This document shows, one piece after another, positions 17,523 through 25,907 of a stretch of DNA of 46,360 nt. Every line of letters begins with the position of its first letter. The first letter of the stretch is position 1. This DNA comes from Rhodospirillales bacterium. Its GTDB lineage: Bacteria > Pseudomonadota > Alphaproteobacteria > Rhodospirillales > JAPHRK01. The stretch lies in NCBI GenBank assembly GCA_026196105.1, contig JAPHRK010000001.1, positions 1 through 46,360 of the forward strand, in the 5' to 3' direction. The notes under the pieces were generated by a model. That model saw nothing but the letters and a program-made list of their open reading frames with translations, had not been told where the DNA came from and searched no databases. The translations under genes and the position numbers were made by a program.

Positions 17523-19091
17523 ATGTCTTTAGCACCCAGGCTCGATCTAAGACAGAGCCAGACGCTCATCATGACGCCGCAGTTGCAGCAGGCGATTAAA
17601 CTTTTGCAACTTTCGAATATTGAATTAACAGCCTTCGTTGAGCAGGAAATAGAGCAAAACCCTTTGCTAGAGAAAGGCGATCCTGAAGCCGAACGCCCTC
17701 CTGCCGAAACCCCTGAAGACGGACCTTCTGATGCGATTGTTGATGCCCGTCTTGAAGCGGCTTCAGAAGGTGAAGCAGGGAGCTCAGACGAGCTCGCTTC
17801 AATCGACTTAAATCAAAATGAAGATGTCCTATCTAGTCAAACTGAAGGGGCGCTTGATGTAGATTATGACAATACTTGGAACAATGATTCCATTACCGAT
17901 GGGCCTGGACCGGGACCAGGAGGTGACCATGTTTCTTCCAGCTCATCTCAGAGCGGGGGCGGTTTTGACTCAATGGATTCCTCCCTGGAACAAACCTTAG
18001 CTGAAGAAGAATCCCTAAGGGACCATCTGCTTAGCCAACTCACCATGGATATTCAAGACCCTGCTCAACGCCTGATCGGGGTCCAGCTTATCGATATGCT
18101 GGATGAGGCAGGTTATCTTTCCATTACAGTTGAACAGGTTGCAGAAACCTTAGGCTGCGAAGTTGAGCAAGCTGAGCAGGTTCTTGCTAAGCTGCAAAAA
18201 TTCAGCCCGGCGGGTATTTTTGCCCGGAGTCTTAAAGAGTGCCTTGCCCTGCAATTGGCCGAAAAGGATCGCCTCGATCCGGCAATGGAAATCTTTCTTG
18301 AGAACCTAGAACTTTTGGGGAAAAGAGATTTAAAACAACTTTCCAAGCTTTGCAGAGTGGATATGGAAGACATCATGGATATGGTGTCAGAAATTAAAGA
18401 GCTCTCCCCAAAACCTGCCCTAGCCTTTGACCATGTGGTTGTGCAAACAGTTATTCCTGATGTGTTGATGCGTAACAACCCTATGGGCGGGTGGATTCTT
18501 GAACTAAACCCTGAATCCCTTCCCCGTGTTTTGGTCAACAACCAATATTATGCTGAAATAAGTGCCCTCAAGGCTTCCAAGCAAGATAAGCAATATATTA
18601 GTGAATGTTATCAAACCGCCAATTGGTTGGTGAAATCTTTGCATCAACGAGCGACCACAATTTTAAAAGTGGCTACGGAAATTGTGAAACAACAAGATGG
18701 TTTTTTCAAAAAAGGTGTTAGCCACTTAAAACCCCTTATTTTGAGAGATATTGCGACTGAAATTGAAATGCATGAGAGTACAGTCAGTCGGGTGACGTCT
18801 AATAAATATATGGCGACGTCACGGGGAATTTATGAATTAAAATACTTCTTCACAACGTCGATCGGCAGCACAACAGGGAGCGATGGGCACTCCTCAGAAG
18901 CTGTCCGCCATCGCATCAAAAACCTTATTGATAATGAAGCACCAAAGAAAATCCTTTCAGATGACAAAATAGTTGCCCATCTAAAGCAAGAAGGAATCGA
19001 CATTGCCAGGCGAACAGTGGCAAAATATAGAGAAGCGATGGGGATTTCTTCATCGGTTCAACGCCGCCGGGAAAAGGCACATCTTGCCTAA
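17523..19091 (+). CDS. rpoN: RNA polymerase sigma-54 factor
   Basis: A 522-residue sigma-54. Region I is glutamine- and leucine-rich (LDLRQSQTLIMTPQLQQAIK, then LLQLSNIEL), region II is acidic and variable (about 55-165), and region III includes the core-binding part and the helix-turn-helix. The RpoN box is ARRTVAKYRE near residue 500. It directs transcription of nitrogen, motility and other genes and needs an AAA+ activator. Its position between lptB and hpf/ptsN is the usual proteobacterial context. ATG 17523 has only a poor ribosome site and probably relies on coupling to lptB. Confidence 0.97.
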   Translation: MSLAPRLDLRQSQTLIMTPQLQQAIKLLQLSNIELTAFVEQEIEQNPLLEKGDPEAERPPAETPEDGPSDAIVDARLEAASEGEAGSSDELASIDLNQNEDVLSSQTEGALDVDYDNTWNNDSITDGPGPGPGGDHVSSSSSQSGGGFDSMDSSLEQTLAEEESLRDHLLSQLTMDIQDPAQRLIGVQLIDMLDEAGYLSITVEQVAETLGCEVEQAEQVLAKLQKFSPAGIFARSLKECLALQLAEKDRLDPAMEIFLENLELLGKRDLKQLSKLCRVDMEDIMDMVSEIKELSPKPALAFDHVVVQTVIPDVLMRNNPMGGWILELNPESLPRVLVNNQYYAEISALKASKQDKQYISECYQTANWLVKSLHQRATTILKVATEIVKQQDGFFKKGVSHLKPLILRDIATEIEMHESTVSRVTSNKYMATSRGIYELKYFFTTSIGSTTGSDGHSSEAVRHRIKNLIDNEAPKKILSDDKIVAHLKQEGIDIARRTVAKYREAMGISSSVQRRREKAHLA

Positions 19092-19320
19092 ATGCGACTG
19101 AAGAAAGAGGTGTCGTTATGTTTCAAAGACAAAGTACCGATCTCACTTCCACAAGCTATCCACCGGGTTGTACTTGACTAATCATGATCTCAGCACTAGT
19201 TTCCGCCCCTTCAAATACCGCCGTACTTAAGAGGGACTGAAGGATTGCGAGACTCGTTTGCTGTCGCAATAATGCAAAAGCGAAATGCGTGTTTAAGCTG
19301 TTGGACAAAAGACACTTTAA

Positions 19321-19336
19321 AAATAACGCGTTATTT
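19321..19336. promoter_or_regulatory. Perfect 16-bp palindrome upstream of hpf
   Basis: AAATAACG and CGTTATTT form an uninterrupted dyad centred 46 bp before the hpf ATG, in a 283-bp gap that otherwise shows no gene I can support. It could be an operator. No regulator is suggested by the sequence alone. Confidence 0.3.
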
Positions 19337-19374
19337 AAATATTGGTATCCCTCAATTGAATAGGACAGTTCAAG

Positions 19375-19947
19375 ATGAAACTTGAAATCAAGGGCAAGAA
19401 AATCGACGTCGGTGATTCTTTACGGACTCACATGGAAGAGAATTTAAACGCTCGCGTTTCAAAATACTTTAACAATGCGTCTGATGCGACCATCTCACTT
19501 TCAAAACTCGCCCACAATTTCCGGGTTGATGTGACCGTACATGTGGGACGTAACATTGAGGTCCAGGGCCGGGGTGAGGCTGAAGACCCTTATGCGGCTT
19601 TTGATGGAGCTATGGAGCGTATTGGTAAACAGTTGCGCCGTTATAAGCGCCGACTGAAAAATCATCATAATAGCAAAGCCCAAGAAGAGTATCTTGCTGC
19701 TCAACAGTACGTTATTGCGCCAGAAGATGATAGCCTGGATAGTGAACCCGAGGCTGACCAACCAACTATTGTTGCTGAAATGGCGGCAAAAATTGAAACC
19801 CTGACTGTTAGCGAAGCTGTTATGCGGATGGATCTTGCAGATTTACCCACAATTATGTTCAGAAACAGCGCTCATGGCGGTTTAAATGTGGTATACAAAC
19901 GCAACGATGGTCACATTGGCTGGATTGATCCCAGCCTAGTATCATAA
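19375..19947 (+). CDS. hpf: Ribosome hibernation promoting factor, long form
   Basis: Binds the ribosome and makes it inactive in stationary phase. The N-terminal domain (about 1-105) has the YfiA/HPF fold (DVGDSLRTHMEENLNARVSK, basic helix RIGKQLRRYKRRLKNHH). An acidic linker joins it to a C-terminal domain (about 130-190; MDLADLPTIMFRNSAHGGLN, then VVYKRNDGHIGWIDP) found only in long HPF, which dimerises two 70S ribosomes into 100S particles. Length is 190 residues, as expected. AGGA lies 8 nt before the ATG. It sits between rpoN and ptsN, as in many proteobacteria. Confidence 0.95.
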   Translation: MKLEIKGKKIDVGDSLRTHMEENLNARVSKYFNNASDATISLSKLAHNFRVDVTVHVGRNIEVQGRGEAEDPYAAFDGAMERIGKQLRRYKRRLKNHHNSKAQEEYLAAQQYVIAPEDDSLDSEPEADQPTIVAEMAAKIETLTVSEAVMRMDLADLPTIMFRNSAHGGLNVVYKRNDGHIGWIDPSLVS

Positions 19948-19956
19948 GCGCTTTTT

Positions 19957-19965
19957 TGGTATACT
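19957..19965 (+). promoter_or_regulatory. Possible extended -10 promoter for ptsN
   Basis: TGGTATACT contains TATACT (19960-19965) with the TGn extension that compensates for a weak -35 element. It would start transcription near 19972, about 45 nt before ptsN. Confidence 0.35.
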
Positions 19966-20016
19966 AAGGCAAGACATGTTCCGTAAGGTCCATAGGGAAA
20001 CGCTAAAAGGAAAATC

Positions 20017-20481
20017 ATGGAAATCACCGATCTGTTAAATCAGGAAGGTGTCGTCGCAAACCTTCGCGTCACCAGTAAAAAACAGGCCCTCCAAGAGCTC
20101 TCAAAAATGGCTGCCAATATTACCGGCCTCCACGAAAGAGCTGTTTTCGACGTATTGTTGGAACGTGAGCGCCTCGGCACAACAGGAATTGGAAATTCAA
20201 TCGCAATTCCACATGGTAAAATCAGCACCTTGGATCGCCTCTATGGCGTCTTTGCTCGGTTGGAAACACCGGTTGATTTTGATTCTATTGATGAACAACC
20301 GGTGGATTTGATTTTCCTCCTGTTGGCCCCAGAATCAGCAGGAGCAGACCACTTGAAAGCTCTTGCACGGGTCTCTCGCCTCCTCAGAGACAAAGCATCG
20401 TGCGATAAATTGCGCGGAACTGATAACCAAGAAGCTCTTTATGCTCTCTTGACGGCTGAATCATCAAGTCGAGCAGCTTAA
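20017..20481 (+). CDS. ptsN: Nitrogen PTS EIIA component PtsN
   Basis: A 154-residue regulatory phosphocarrier. The EIIA type 2 domain carries the phosphorylated histidine in IAIPHGKI (His66). It receives phosphate from enzyme I through NPr/HPr and, in other proteobacteria, controls potassium uptake, PHB metabolism and stringent-response enzymes. AAAAGGA lies 6 nt before the ATG. A strong terminator follows, after which enzyme I is encoded. No HPr gene lies in the window. Confidence 0.94.
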   Translation: MEITDLLNQEGVVANLRVTSKKQALQELSKMAANITGLHERAVFDVLLERERLGTTGIGNSIAIPHGKISTLDRLYGVFARLETPVDFDSIDEQPVDLIFLLLAPESAGADHLKALARVSRLLRDKASCDKLRGTDNQEALYALLTAESSSRAA

Positions 20482-20497
20482 AGCTTCTATTTTTACC

Positions 20498-20514
20498 TTC
20501 TCCTAAAAGGAGAA
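20498..20514 (+). terminator. Small hairpin after ptsN
   Basis: TTCTCCT (20498-20504) and AGGAGAA (20508-20514) form a 7-bp stem with a three-base loop, just ahead of the larger terminator. It probably adds to 3'-end formation. Confidence 0.4.
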
Positions 20515-20520
20515 AAACTA

Positions 20521-20567
20521 TATAAAAACACCCTCCGACTCTTTGAGAGCGGGGGTGTTTTTATATA
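20521..20567 (+). terminator. Intrinsic terminator of ptsN
   Basis: The arm AAAAACACCCTCCG (ends 20537) pairs with CGGGGGTGTTTTT (20550-20562) with one bulged base and a 12-nt loop. The 3' arm contributes the U-tract and continues TATATA. The A/T-rich base makes the hairpin nearly symmetrical, so it may work in both directions. Confidence 0.85.
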
Positions 20568-20654
20568 TAGGGTATAGTGACCGTTATCACTTGTTTTGTG
20601 AGGCGGGGGCCCTACATAAAAGAGAAGAAAGAATTAGGGATTATTAGGGGCACT

Positions 20655-22415
20655 ATGGGTTCAAAAACCGAACAAAAATTTCCAGGCTTAGGTGTTGCGC
20701 CTGGCGTCGTGGTTGGGGTCGCTCATGTTCGTGAGAGCGGCGCGATTACCATCCCTGAATATTGCCTGACCCCTCAAGCCGTTGATGATGAAGTTCAGCG
20801 CTTTAACGATGCGGTTGAACTGGCCCGTCGCCAAGTACGTATGCTCGGCACCAAAGCCAAAACCCTTCCCGATGCCGCGGCAGAAGAATTTGAAATTCTC
20901 ATTGATGCCTACTTACAAATGCTTGATGGTTCTCGGCTTATTCGCGGGGTGGAACGACGCATAACTGATGAGAAAATGAATGCTGAGTTTGCTGTTCAAA
21001 GTGAACTTAATGTTATGGCAGCTCAATTTGCAGAAATGGATGATGCCTATCTCGCGGCCCGTCTGGAGGATATTCGGGAAGTTTCCTATCGCCTGATCCG
21101 CAACTTGACTAAAACCTGCGAACAGAACATTGGTGACCTTCCAGAAGGAAGTATTGTCATTGCTGAAGAAATGACACCGGCTGATACGGCTCTTATAGAC
21201 CCTGCAAAAGTATTGGGCTTTGCCACAGTTATTGGGGGTGCAGAAGGCCATACGGCTATTATGGCTCGTGCCTTAAGTATGCCGGCTGTTTTGGGCGCGT
21301 CAGGTCTGATTAAAGAGGTGCGTACGGGCGATTTAGTGGTTGTTGATGGGGACAATGACCAACTTATTCTCCACCCTTCTGAAAAAACCCTGCTCAGGGT
21401 TAAAAACCGTCAAGAACTCCAGCGTCAGGATGCCAGTCGTTTACACCAGTTGGCAGACTTAGATGCTGTGACCCGTGATGGGACCCGCGTTACTCTTAAT
21501 GCTAACGTTGAACTGCCTATTGAAATGGACAATGTGGTTGAAAAAGGGGCCGAAGGGGTTGGTTTGCTGAGAAGTGAGTTTATTTTCATGAACCGGAGCA
21601 CCCTTCCCAATGAAGACGAGCAGTACGAGATTTTTAAAAATATCGTAGGACGCATGAAAGGTCGTCCCGTCACAGTACGTACCTTAGACATCGGGGGTGA
21701 GAAAATTGCCCCGGCCCTAGTCAAAGGCTTTGGTGAATCTGCCAAATCAGCCTTGGGCTTAAGAGGTGTGCGTCTTTCCTTGAAGCAACCTGAGATTTTT
21801 GAGGCCCAAATCGCGGCCATTTTACGTGCAGGGGCTCATGGCCCTGTCCGTTTGTTAATTCCGATGGTGACCACTGTCGCTGAGCTACGCAAAACCAAGG
21901 AAATCATTAAGTCGGTACGTAATAAACTGATTAAACGTGGGATTCAGGTTGCTGATCAACTCCCCCAAATTGGGATAATGATTGAAGTTCCAGGCGCGGC
22001 TTTAGCGGCTGATGCTCTGGCAATGGCTTGTGATTTTATGGCGATTGGGTCTAATGATTTGACCATGTATACCTTGGCAACGGATCGTACCGACGAGCAG
22101 GTTGCCCACCTGTTTAACCCATTACACCCAGCAGTTTTGCGCTTGATGCAATTTTGCATTGAAGCTGCTCACAGAGCGAATACACCAATTAGTCTCTGCG
22201 GTGAAATTGCCGGTGACCCGACCTTTACAGCTATGCTTTTAGGCCTTGGCTTACGCGACCTTTCTATGTCGGCTGCCAATATTCCTAAGGTTAAGCAACG
22301 CATTCGTGAACTTGATCTAGACGCTGCAAAAATGCGTGCTAACATGATCATGGGTCAAACTGATAGTGGACGAAGTGCCATGTTGCTTGATGATTTTAAT
22401 GCCTTAGCGAGTTAG
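20655..22415 (+). CDS. ptsI: Phosphoenolpyruvate-protein phosphotransferase (PTS enzyme I)
   Basis: Transfers phosphate from PEP to HPr/NPr. The 586-residue protein has the N-terminal HPr-binding/phosphohistidine part, with the active-site histidine in GGAEGHTAIMARAL (His199). The C-terminal PEP-binding barrel shows GVGLLRSEFIFMNR, VTVRTLDIGGEK, GIMIEVPGAA, SNDLTMYTLATDR and the catalytic cysteine in SLCGEIAGD. No GAF domain precedes it, so it is EI-length rather than PtsP-length. I chose ATG 20655 because AGGGG is just upstream and conserved homology begins there. The frame is open further upstream to 20577. With ptsN next door, its likely use is regulatory. Confidence 0.92.
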   Translation: MGSKTEQKFPGLGVAPGVVVGVAHVRESGAITIPEYCLTPQAVDDEVQRFNDAVELARRQVRMLGTKAKTLPDAAAEEFEILIDAYLQMLDGSRLIRGVERRITDEKMNAEFAVQSELNVMAAQFAEMDDAYLAARLEDIREVSYRLIRNLTKTCEQNIGDLPEGSIVIAEEMTPADTALIDPAKVLGFATVIGGAEGHTAIMARALSMPAVLGASGLIKEVRTGDLVVVDGDNDQLILHPSEKTLLRVKNRQELQRQDASRLHQLADLDAVTRDGTRVTLNANVELPIEMDNVVEKGAEGVGLLRSEFIFMNRSTLPNEDEQYEIFKNIVGRMKGRPVTVRTLDIGGEKIAPALVKGFGESAKSALGLRGVRLSLKQPEIFEAQIAAILRAGAHGPVRLLIPMVTTVAELRKTKEIIKSVRNKLIKRGIQVADQLPQIGIMIEVPGAALAADALAMACDFMAIGSNDLTMYTLATDRTDEQVAHLFNPLHPAVLRLMQFCIEAAHRANTPISLCGEIAGDPTFTAMLLGLGLRDLSMSAANIPKVKQRIRELDLDAAKMRANMIMGQTDSGRSAMLLDDFNALAS

Positions 22416-22425
22416 GATAGATTAA

Positions 22426-23115
22426 GTGTTAAGACAGATAATCTTTTTGAGTGCTTTTTTCTTGTTCACGATGCCAGCTTTTGCGGAAAGGGTGGAAGTG
22501 CTCAATTGGCAAAGCCTTATCCCAAAATCAGAGCCTTTGGTTAATCCCCTTAATAATTTAGAAATTTCCGTTCGCCTTGATATTGAATATTTGGCAACAG
22601 TTCATTATTGGTTCAAAACTGGCCAAATAACCAAGGTGAGCACAGAATATGAAGATGGTCTTGAGCTGGAGCATCAGCTTAAAGACAAAAAAATAGATTT
22701 TGAGCCTCTTATCGCAGAGTATAATGAGTTTCTAGATGAAATTGAGCGGCGTAATAAAACAGTCGTCAAAGAGCTTGAAGGTAAAATGGTCAAAATTCCT
22801 GGCTTTGCCTTGCCGCTGGAAACTTCAGATACGGCAGTCAATGAATTCTTGTTAGTCCCGACGGTTGGAGCCTGTATCCATACGCCTACACCACCGAGTA
22901 ATCAAATGGTGTTTGTTGAGCTTAAACAATCATATAAGCCGAAAAATTTATATGACCCTGTCTGGGTAACTGGGAAAATGAAAATACAAAGCACGAAGCA
23001 ATCCGTTGTTTATTCAGACGGTGAAGCAGGCATTGAAACAGCCTATATTCTTGTAGGTACCCAGATTGAGCCTTATCAGGAAATAATTGAAATACCTCCT
23101 CTCCCAACGAACTGA
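22426..23115 (+). CDS. DUF3299 periplasmic protein (Zrg-type zinc locus partner)
   Basis: A 229-residue secreted protein with a signal peptide (hydrophobic core IIFLSAFFLFTMPAFA, cleaved near residue 20). The family signature is VGACIHTPTPPSNQMVFV, with a Cys and His that could bind metal, preceded by the acidic LNWQSLIP motif. In Vibrio a DUF3299 protein is encoded with the ZrgA-type zinc-uptake genes. Here it begins 10 nt after ptsI (GTG 22426, AGGA about 9 nt upstream) and lies before the putative zinc operator. It may therefore be transcribed with ptsI or from an unseen promoter. Function beyond the family label is inferred. Confidence 0.8.
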   Translation: MLRQIIFLSAFFLFTMPAFAERVEVLNWQSLIPKSEPLVNPLNNLEISVRLDIEYLATVHYWFKTGQITKVSTEYEDGLELEHQLKDKKIDFEPLIAEYNEFLDEIERRNKTVVKELEGKMVKIPGFALPLETSDTAVNEFLLVPTVGACIHTPTPPSNQMVFVELKQSYKPKNLYDPVWVTGKMKIQSTKQSVVYSDGEAGIETAYILVGTQIEPYQEIIEIPPLPTN

Positions 23116-23219
23116 CGTTACCAGTCTTACTTAGTTGATGATAGTGGACACGATTCACGCCAATTTGCACGAAATCTCGTAGTTGATTTCGTTTGAATAA
23201 ACTTATGCTTTACAATAGA

Positions 23220-23253
23220 GTTAAAATGTTATGTTATAACATAACATTTTAAC
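23220..23253. promoter_or_regulatory. 34-bp perfect palindrome, candidate Zur operator
   Basis: The dyad runs from 23220 to 23253 without a mismatch. The core is TGTTATGTTATAACATAACA, flanked by AAAA/TTTT and closed by G/C. ATGTTAT...ATAACAT resembles the AT-rich inverted repeats bound by the zinc repressor Zur. It ends 18 bp before the ATG of the zinc-type gene zrgA, where a repressor would block transcription or translation start. Confidence 0.75.
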
Positions 23254-23271
23254 GTAGAGGCATTCTTAATT

Positions 23272-23871
23272 ATGACTGTTCCCATTGTAAAAAAGGTAAG
23301 AAGTTTATTCTTCCTAATACTAGTAGTTTTTATGGTAAAGCCGTCTATGGCTGAAGAACAGCATCAGGCGCATGAACATGGTGTTGGTAAATTAAATATT
23401 GCTTTTGAAGGTCAAGAAATCGAGATTGAACTTAAGGCCCCAGCAGCAGATATCGTTGGGTTTGAGCATGAGCCAAAAACCGAAAAAGAAAAAAGCCAAG
23501 TAACCAAAGCAATACAAAAATTAACCCAAGCTTCTATAATGTTTACCTTTCCAATGGCCGCTAAATGCCAATTAGAAAAAGTGGAGATTGAATCTGCTTT
23601 GCAAACAGAGGAAAGTACTACGGGCCACAAAGAACATGAACATAATGGGCATGACAAACATGAACATAATGAGCATGACAAGGTGGAAGTTCATTCAGAT
23701 TTTGAGGTTCACTATCGCTTTATGTGTGGGGCGCCAAAGCTGGTTACCTATCTTGATGTTTTGTTTTTTAAAGAATTTAAATCGGCCCATGAGCTAGATG
23801 TTCAATATATCACTCCAAAAGGACAGGGGATGAGAGAATTAACTCCCACTCAATATCGGTTAAACTTTTAG
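23272..23871 (+). CDS. zrgA: ZrgA-family (DUF2796) zinc-binding periplasmic protein
   Basis: A 199-residue protein with a signal peptide (cleavage after MVKPSMA) and the DUF2796/ZrgA fold. The N-terminal HQAHEHGVGKLNIAFEGQEI, then the AAKCQLE and FMCGAP cysteine motifs, and the C-terminal PTQYRL are typical. Between them lies a histidine-rich loop (about 121-138) made of two near-identical HEHNxHDK units, a likely zinc sponge. In Vibrio cholerae ZrgA is Zur-controlled and takes part in zinc uptake. It is the first gene after the palindrome and precedes an ABC ATPase and FtsX-like permease, which together form a probable metal-responsive operon. Confidence 0.85.
   Translation: MTVPIVKKVRSLFFLILVVFMVKPSMAEEQHQAHEHGVGKLNIAFEGQEIEIELKAPAADIVGFEHEPKTEKEKSQVTKAIQKLTQASIMFTFPMAAKCQLEKVEIESALQTEESTTGHKEHEHNGHDKHEHNEHDKVEVHSDFEVHYRFMCGAPKLVTYLDVLFFKEFKSAHELDVQYITPKGQGMRELTPTQYRLNF
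23635..23682 (+). repeat. Two tandem 24-bp units in zrgA
   Basis: 23635-23658 and 23659-23682 match at 22 of 24 positions. They encode HEHNGHDK and HEHNEHDK. Slippage here would change the number of zinc-binding histidines. Confidence 0.85.
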
Positions 23872-23891
23872 CTTAGTATGCTAATTTACAA

Positions 23892-24587
23892 ATGATCGAG
23901 CTCCAAAGTATTATTTTCCGCTGGCGGCCCTCTGACTGCCCCACTCTCCATATTCCTCAATTTGAGGTGCCCCAAGGGGAAAGTGTTTTTATTTCAGGCC
24001 CAAGTGGAAGTGGAAAAACGACCCTCCTAAACCTCTTGGGCGGCGTGGTTGTGCCAGAGGAGGGAAAAGTCACTATTGGAGATCAAGATATTACCGCTCT
24101 TAGCAACCAAGCCCGAGATACTTTTCGGGTTGATAATATTGGTTTTATTTTTCAGCAGTTTAATTTGATTCCCTTTTTGTCAATCCTTGAGAATGTTACC
24201 TTACCAGGTCACTTCTCAAGCCAACGCCGTCAAAATTCTATAGAGCGTAGTGGAAGTTTGGAAGCCGATGCAAAGCGTCTTTTAGCCCACATGGACCTAG
24301 ATCTTAACGAGCTTGAGGGGCGGGCTGTCTCGTTGATGAGTACGGGGCAGCAACAACGGGTGGCTGTGGCCCGTGCTCTACTCGGTGCCCCTCGGATCAT
24401 CATTGCAGACGAACCAACCTCAGCCTTGGATACGGACACGCGCATGGCATTTCTTGACCTTTTGTCCAAAGAAGTTGAGGCCGTCAATGCAACGCTCATT
24501 TTTGTCAGTCATGATCAGAGTTTAGCAAGTCGCTTTAAGAGATCTATACCCTTGGAAGATATAAATACAGCGAAGGGGCATCAATGA
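23892..24587 (+). CDS. ABC transporter ATP-binding protein (LolD/MacB type)
   Basis: A 231-residue ATPase. Walker A is GPSGSGKTTLLN, the Q-loop region is FIFQQFNLIPFLS, Walker B is IIIADEPTSALD and the switch is FVSHDQSLA. The signature reads LMSTGQQQRVAVARAL instead of the common LSGGQQQR, an uncommon change at the ATP-sandwich interface. The family pairs with FtsX-like permeases and usually drives mechanical release rather than uptake. It overlaps the permease gene by 4 nt (ATGA) and follows zrgA by 20 nt. No clear ribosome site is seen before the ATG. Confidence 0.88.
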   Translation: MIELQSIIFRWRPSDCPTLHIPQFEVPQGESVFISGPSGSGKTTLLNLLGGVVVPEEGKVTIGDQDITALSNQARDTFRVDNIGFIFQQFNLIPFLSILENVTLPGHFSSQRRQNSIERSGSLEADAKRLLAHMDLDLNELEGRAVSLMSTGQQQRVAVARALLGAPRIIIADEPTSALDTDTRMAFLDLLSKEVEAVNATLIFVSHDQSLASRFKRSIPLEDINTAKGHQ

Positions 24588-25855
24588 ATTCAGCTTCAGC
24601 AATCGTTAGTTTATCGGTCAAGAGTCTCGCCAACCGCCGTGTGACAGCGGGCCTTACCGTATTTGCTATCGCCCTTAGTGTCATGCTGCTGTTAGGCGTA
24701 GAAAAAGTTCGAACTGAAGCAAAGGCGAGTTTTAGTAATACTATATCGGGGACGGATCTTATCGTTGGGGCGCGGAGTGGGGGAATCCAACTCTTACTCT
24801 ATTCAGTTTTCCGTATTGGTAATGCGACGAATAATATCTCCTGGAAGAGCTATAAAAAAATAACTGATGCCCCTTATGTTGAGTGGGCAATCCCCCTTTC
24901 GCTTGGTGATTCTCATCGGGGTTTTCGAGTTTTAGGGACAAATAATGATTATTTTAAGTATTATAGGTATGGGCGAAAACAAAATTTGCAATTTGTTGAC
25001 GGCAAGGAATTCCAAGATATTTTTGATGCCGTTCTAGGAGCAGATGTTGCTGAATCCCTGGGCTACCGTGTGGATGACCCTATTACTGTTACACATGGAC
25101 TAGGTCAAACAGGCGGTATAAACCATAAGGACAAACCCTTTCAGGTTGTAGGTATTCTTGCCAGGACCGGAACGCCGCTGGATCGGACCATCCATGTCAG
25201 CTTGCAAGGAACTGAAGCTATCCATATTGATTGGCGAGGTGGGTCACCCTTGCCCGGGATGAAGGTTACGGCTGAAGAAGTGAGGCAACTTAAACTTAAC
25301 CCAAAAACGATTACGGCATTTTTAATTGGTTTAGAATCAAAGCTATCCATCTTCAAAGCACAAAGGCAAATCAACCAATATAGAAAAGAGCCCTTACTTG
25401 CTATTTTGCCGGGGGTTGCCCTTCAGGAACTTTGGGATTTGATGGGAACGGCTGAAGCAGCACTTGGCGTTATTTCTCTCCTCGTTGTTGGCACAAGCCT
25501 CCTTGTCATGCTTGCGATGTTGTTTTCAAGTTTAAACGAAAGACGGCGAGAAATGGCGATCCTACGTTCAGTTGGTGCCAGAATGACGCATATCTTTTCA
25601 ATGCTTGTTATAGAAGCGGGGTTGCTAGTGGGTGCAGGCATTATCGTTGGTGTCGCTTTGCTTTATGCAGGTTTATTTATTTTACAACCTGTTATTAATG
25701 CCAAGTTTGGCTTGTTCTTATCATTTGACATAATCACTCTTCGAGATGGACTGATTTTGCTGGGCATTTTTGTGGCTGGTTTATTGTCCGGAGCAATCCC
25801 TGCTTATCATGCTTATCGACAGTCCTTATCAGACGGGATGATTATCCGAGTTTGA
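24584..25855 (+). CDS. FtsX-like ABC transporter permease
   Basis: A 423-residue membrane protein with one N-terminal helix (about 17-40), a large periplasmic domain (about 45-280) and three C-terminal helices (about 290-415), the MacB/LolC/FtsX topology. The FtsX core ERRREMAILRSVGARMTHIF is present. A periplasmic stretch HGLGQTGGINHKDKPF contains histidines. In Zrg-type loci such a permease works with ZrgA. Transport direction and substrate are inferred from context. Its end converges on serA. Confidence 0.87.
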   Translation: MNSASAIVSLSVKSLANRRVTAGLTVFAIALSVMLLLGVEKVRTEAKASFSNTISGTDLIVGARSGGIQLLLYSVFRIGNATNNISWKSYKKITDAPYVEWAIPLSLGDSHRGFRVLGTNNDYFKYYRYGRKQNLQFVDGKEFQDIFDAVLGADVAESLGYRVDDPITVTHGLGQTGGINHKDKPFQVVGILARTGTPLDRTIHVSLQGTEAIHIDWRGGSPLPGMKVTAEEVRQLKLNPKTITAFLIGLESKLSIFKAQRQINQYRKEPLLAILPGVALQELWDLMGTAEAALGVISLLVVGTSLLVMLAMLFSSLNERRREMAILRSVGARMTHIFSMLVIEAGLLVGAGIIVGVALLYAGLFILQPVINAKFGLFLSFDIITLRDGLILLGIFVAGLLSGAIPAYHAYRQSLSDGMIIRV

Positions 25856-25907
25856 TAAATATCACTAAATCTATACCTGCCACTATCCGGTGTTTTCCTA
25901 AAATACC

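Noticed and set aside
19118-19177. 19-codon open frame after rpoN with AGAGG upstream
   Set aside because: Too short to support without conservation; the peptide shows no signal, membrane or toxin-like features.
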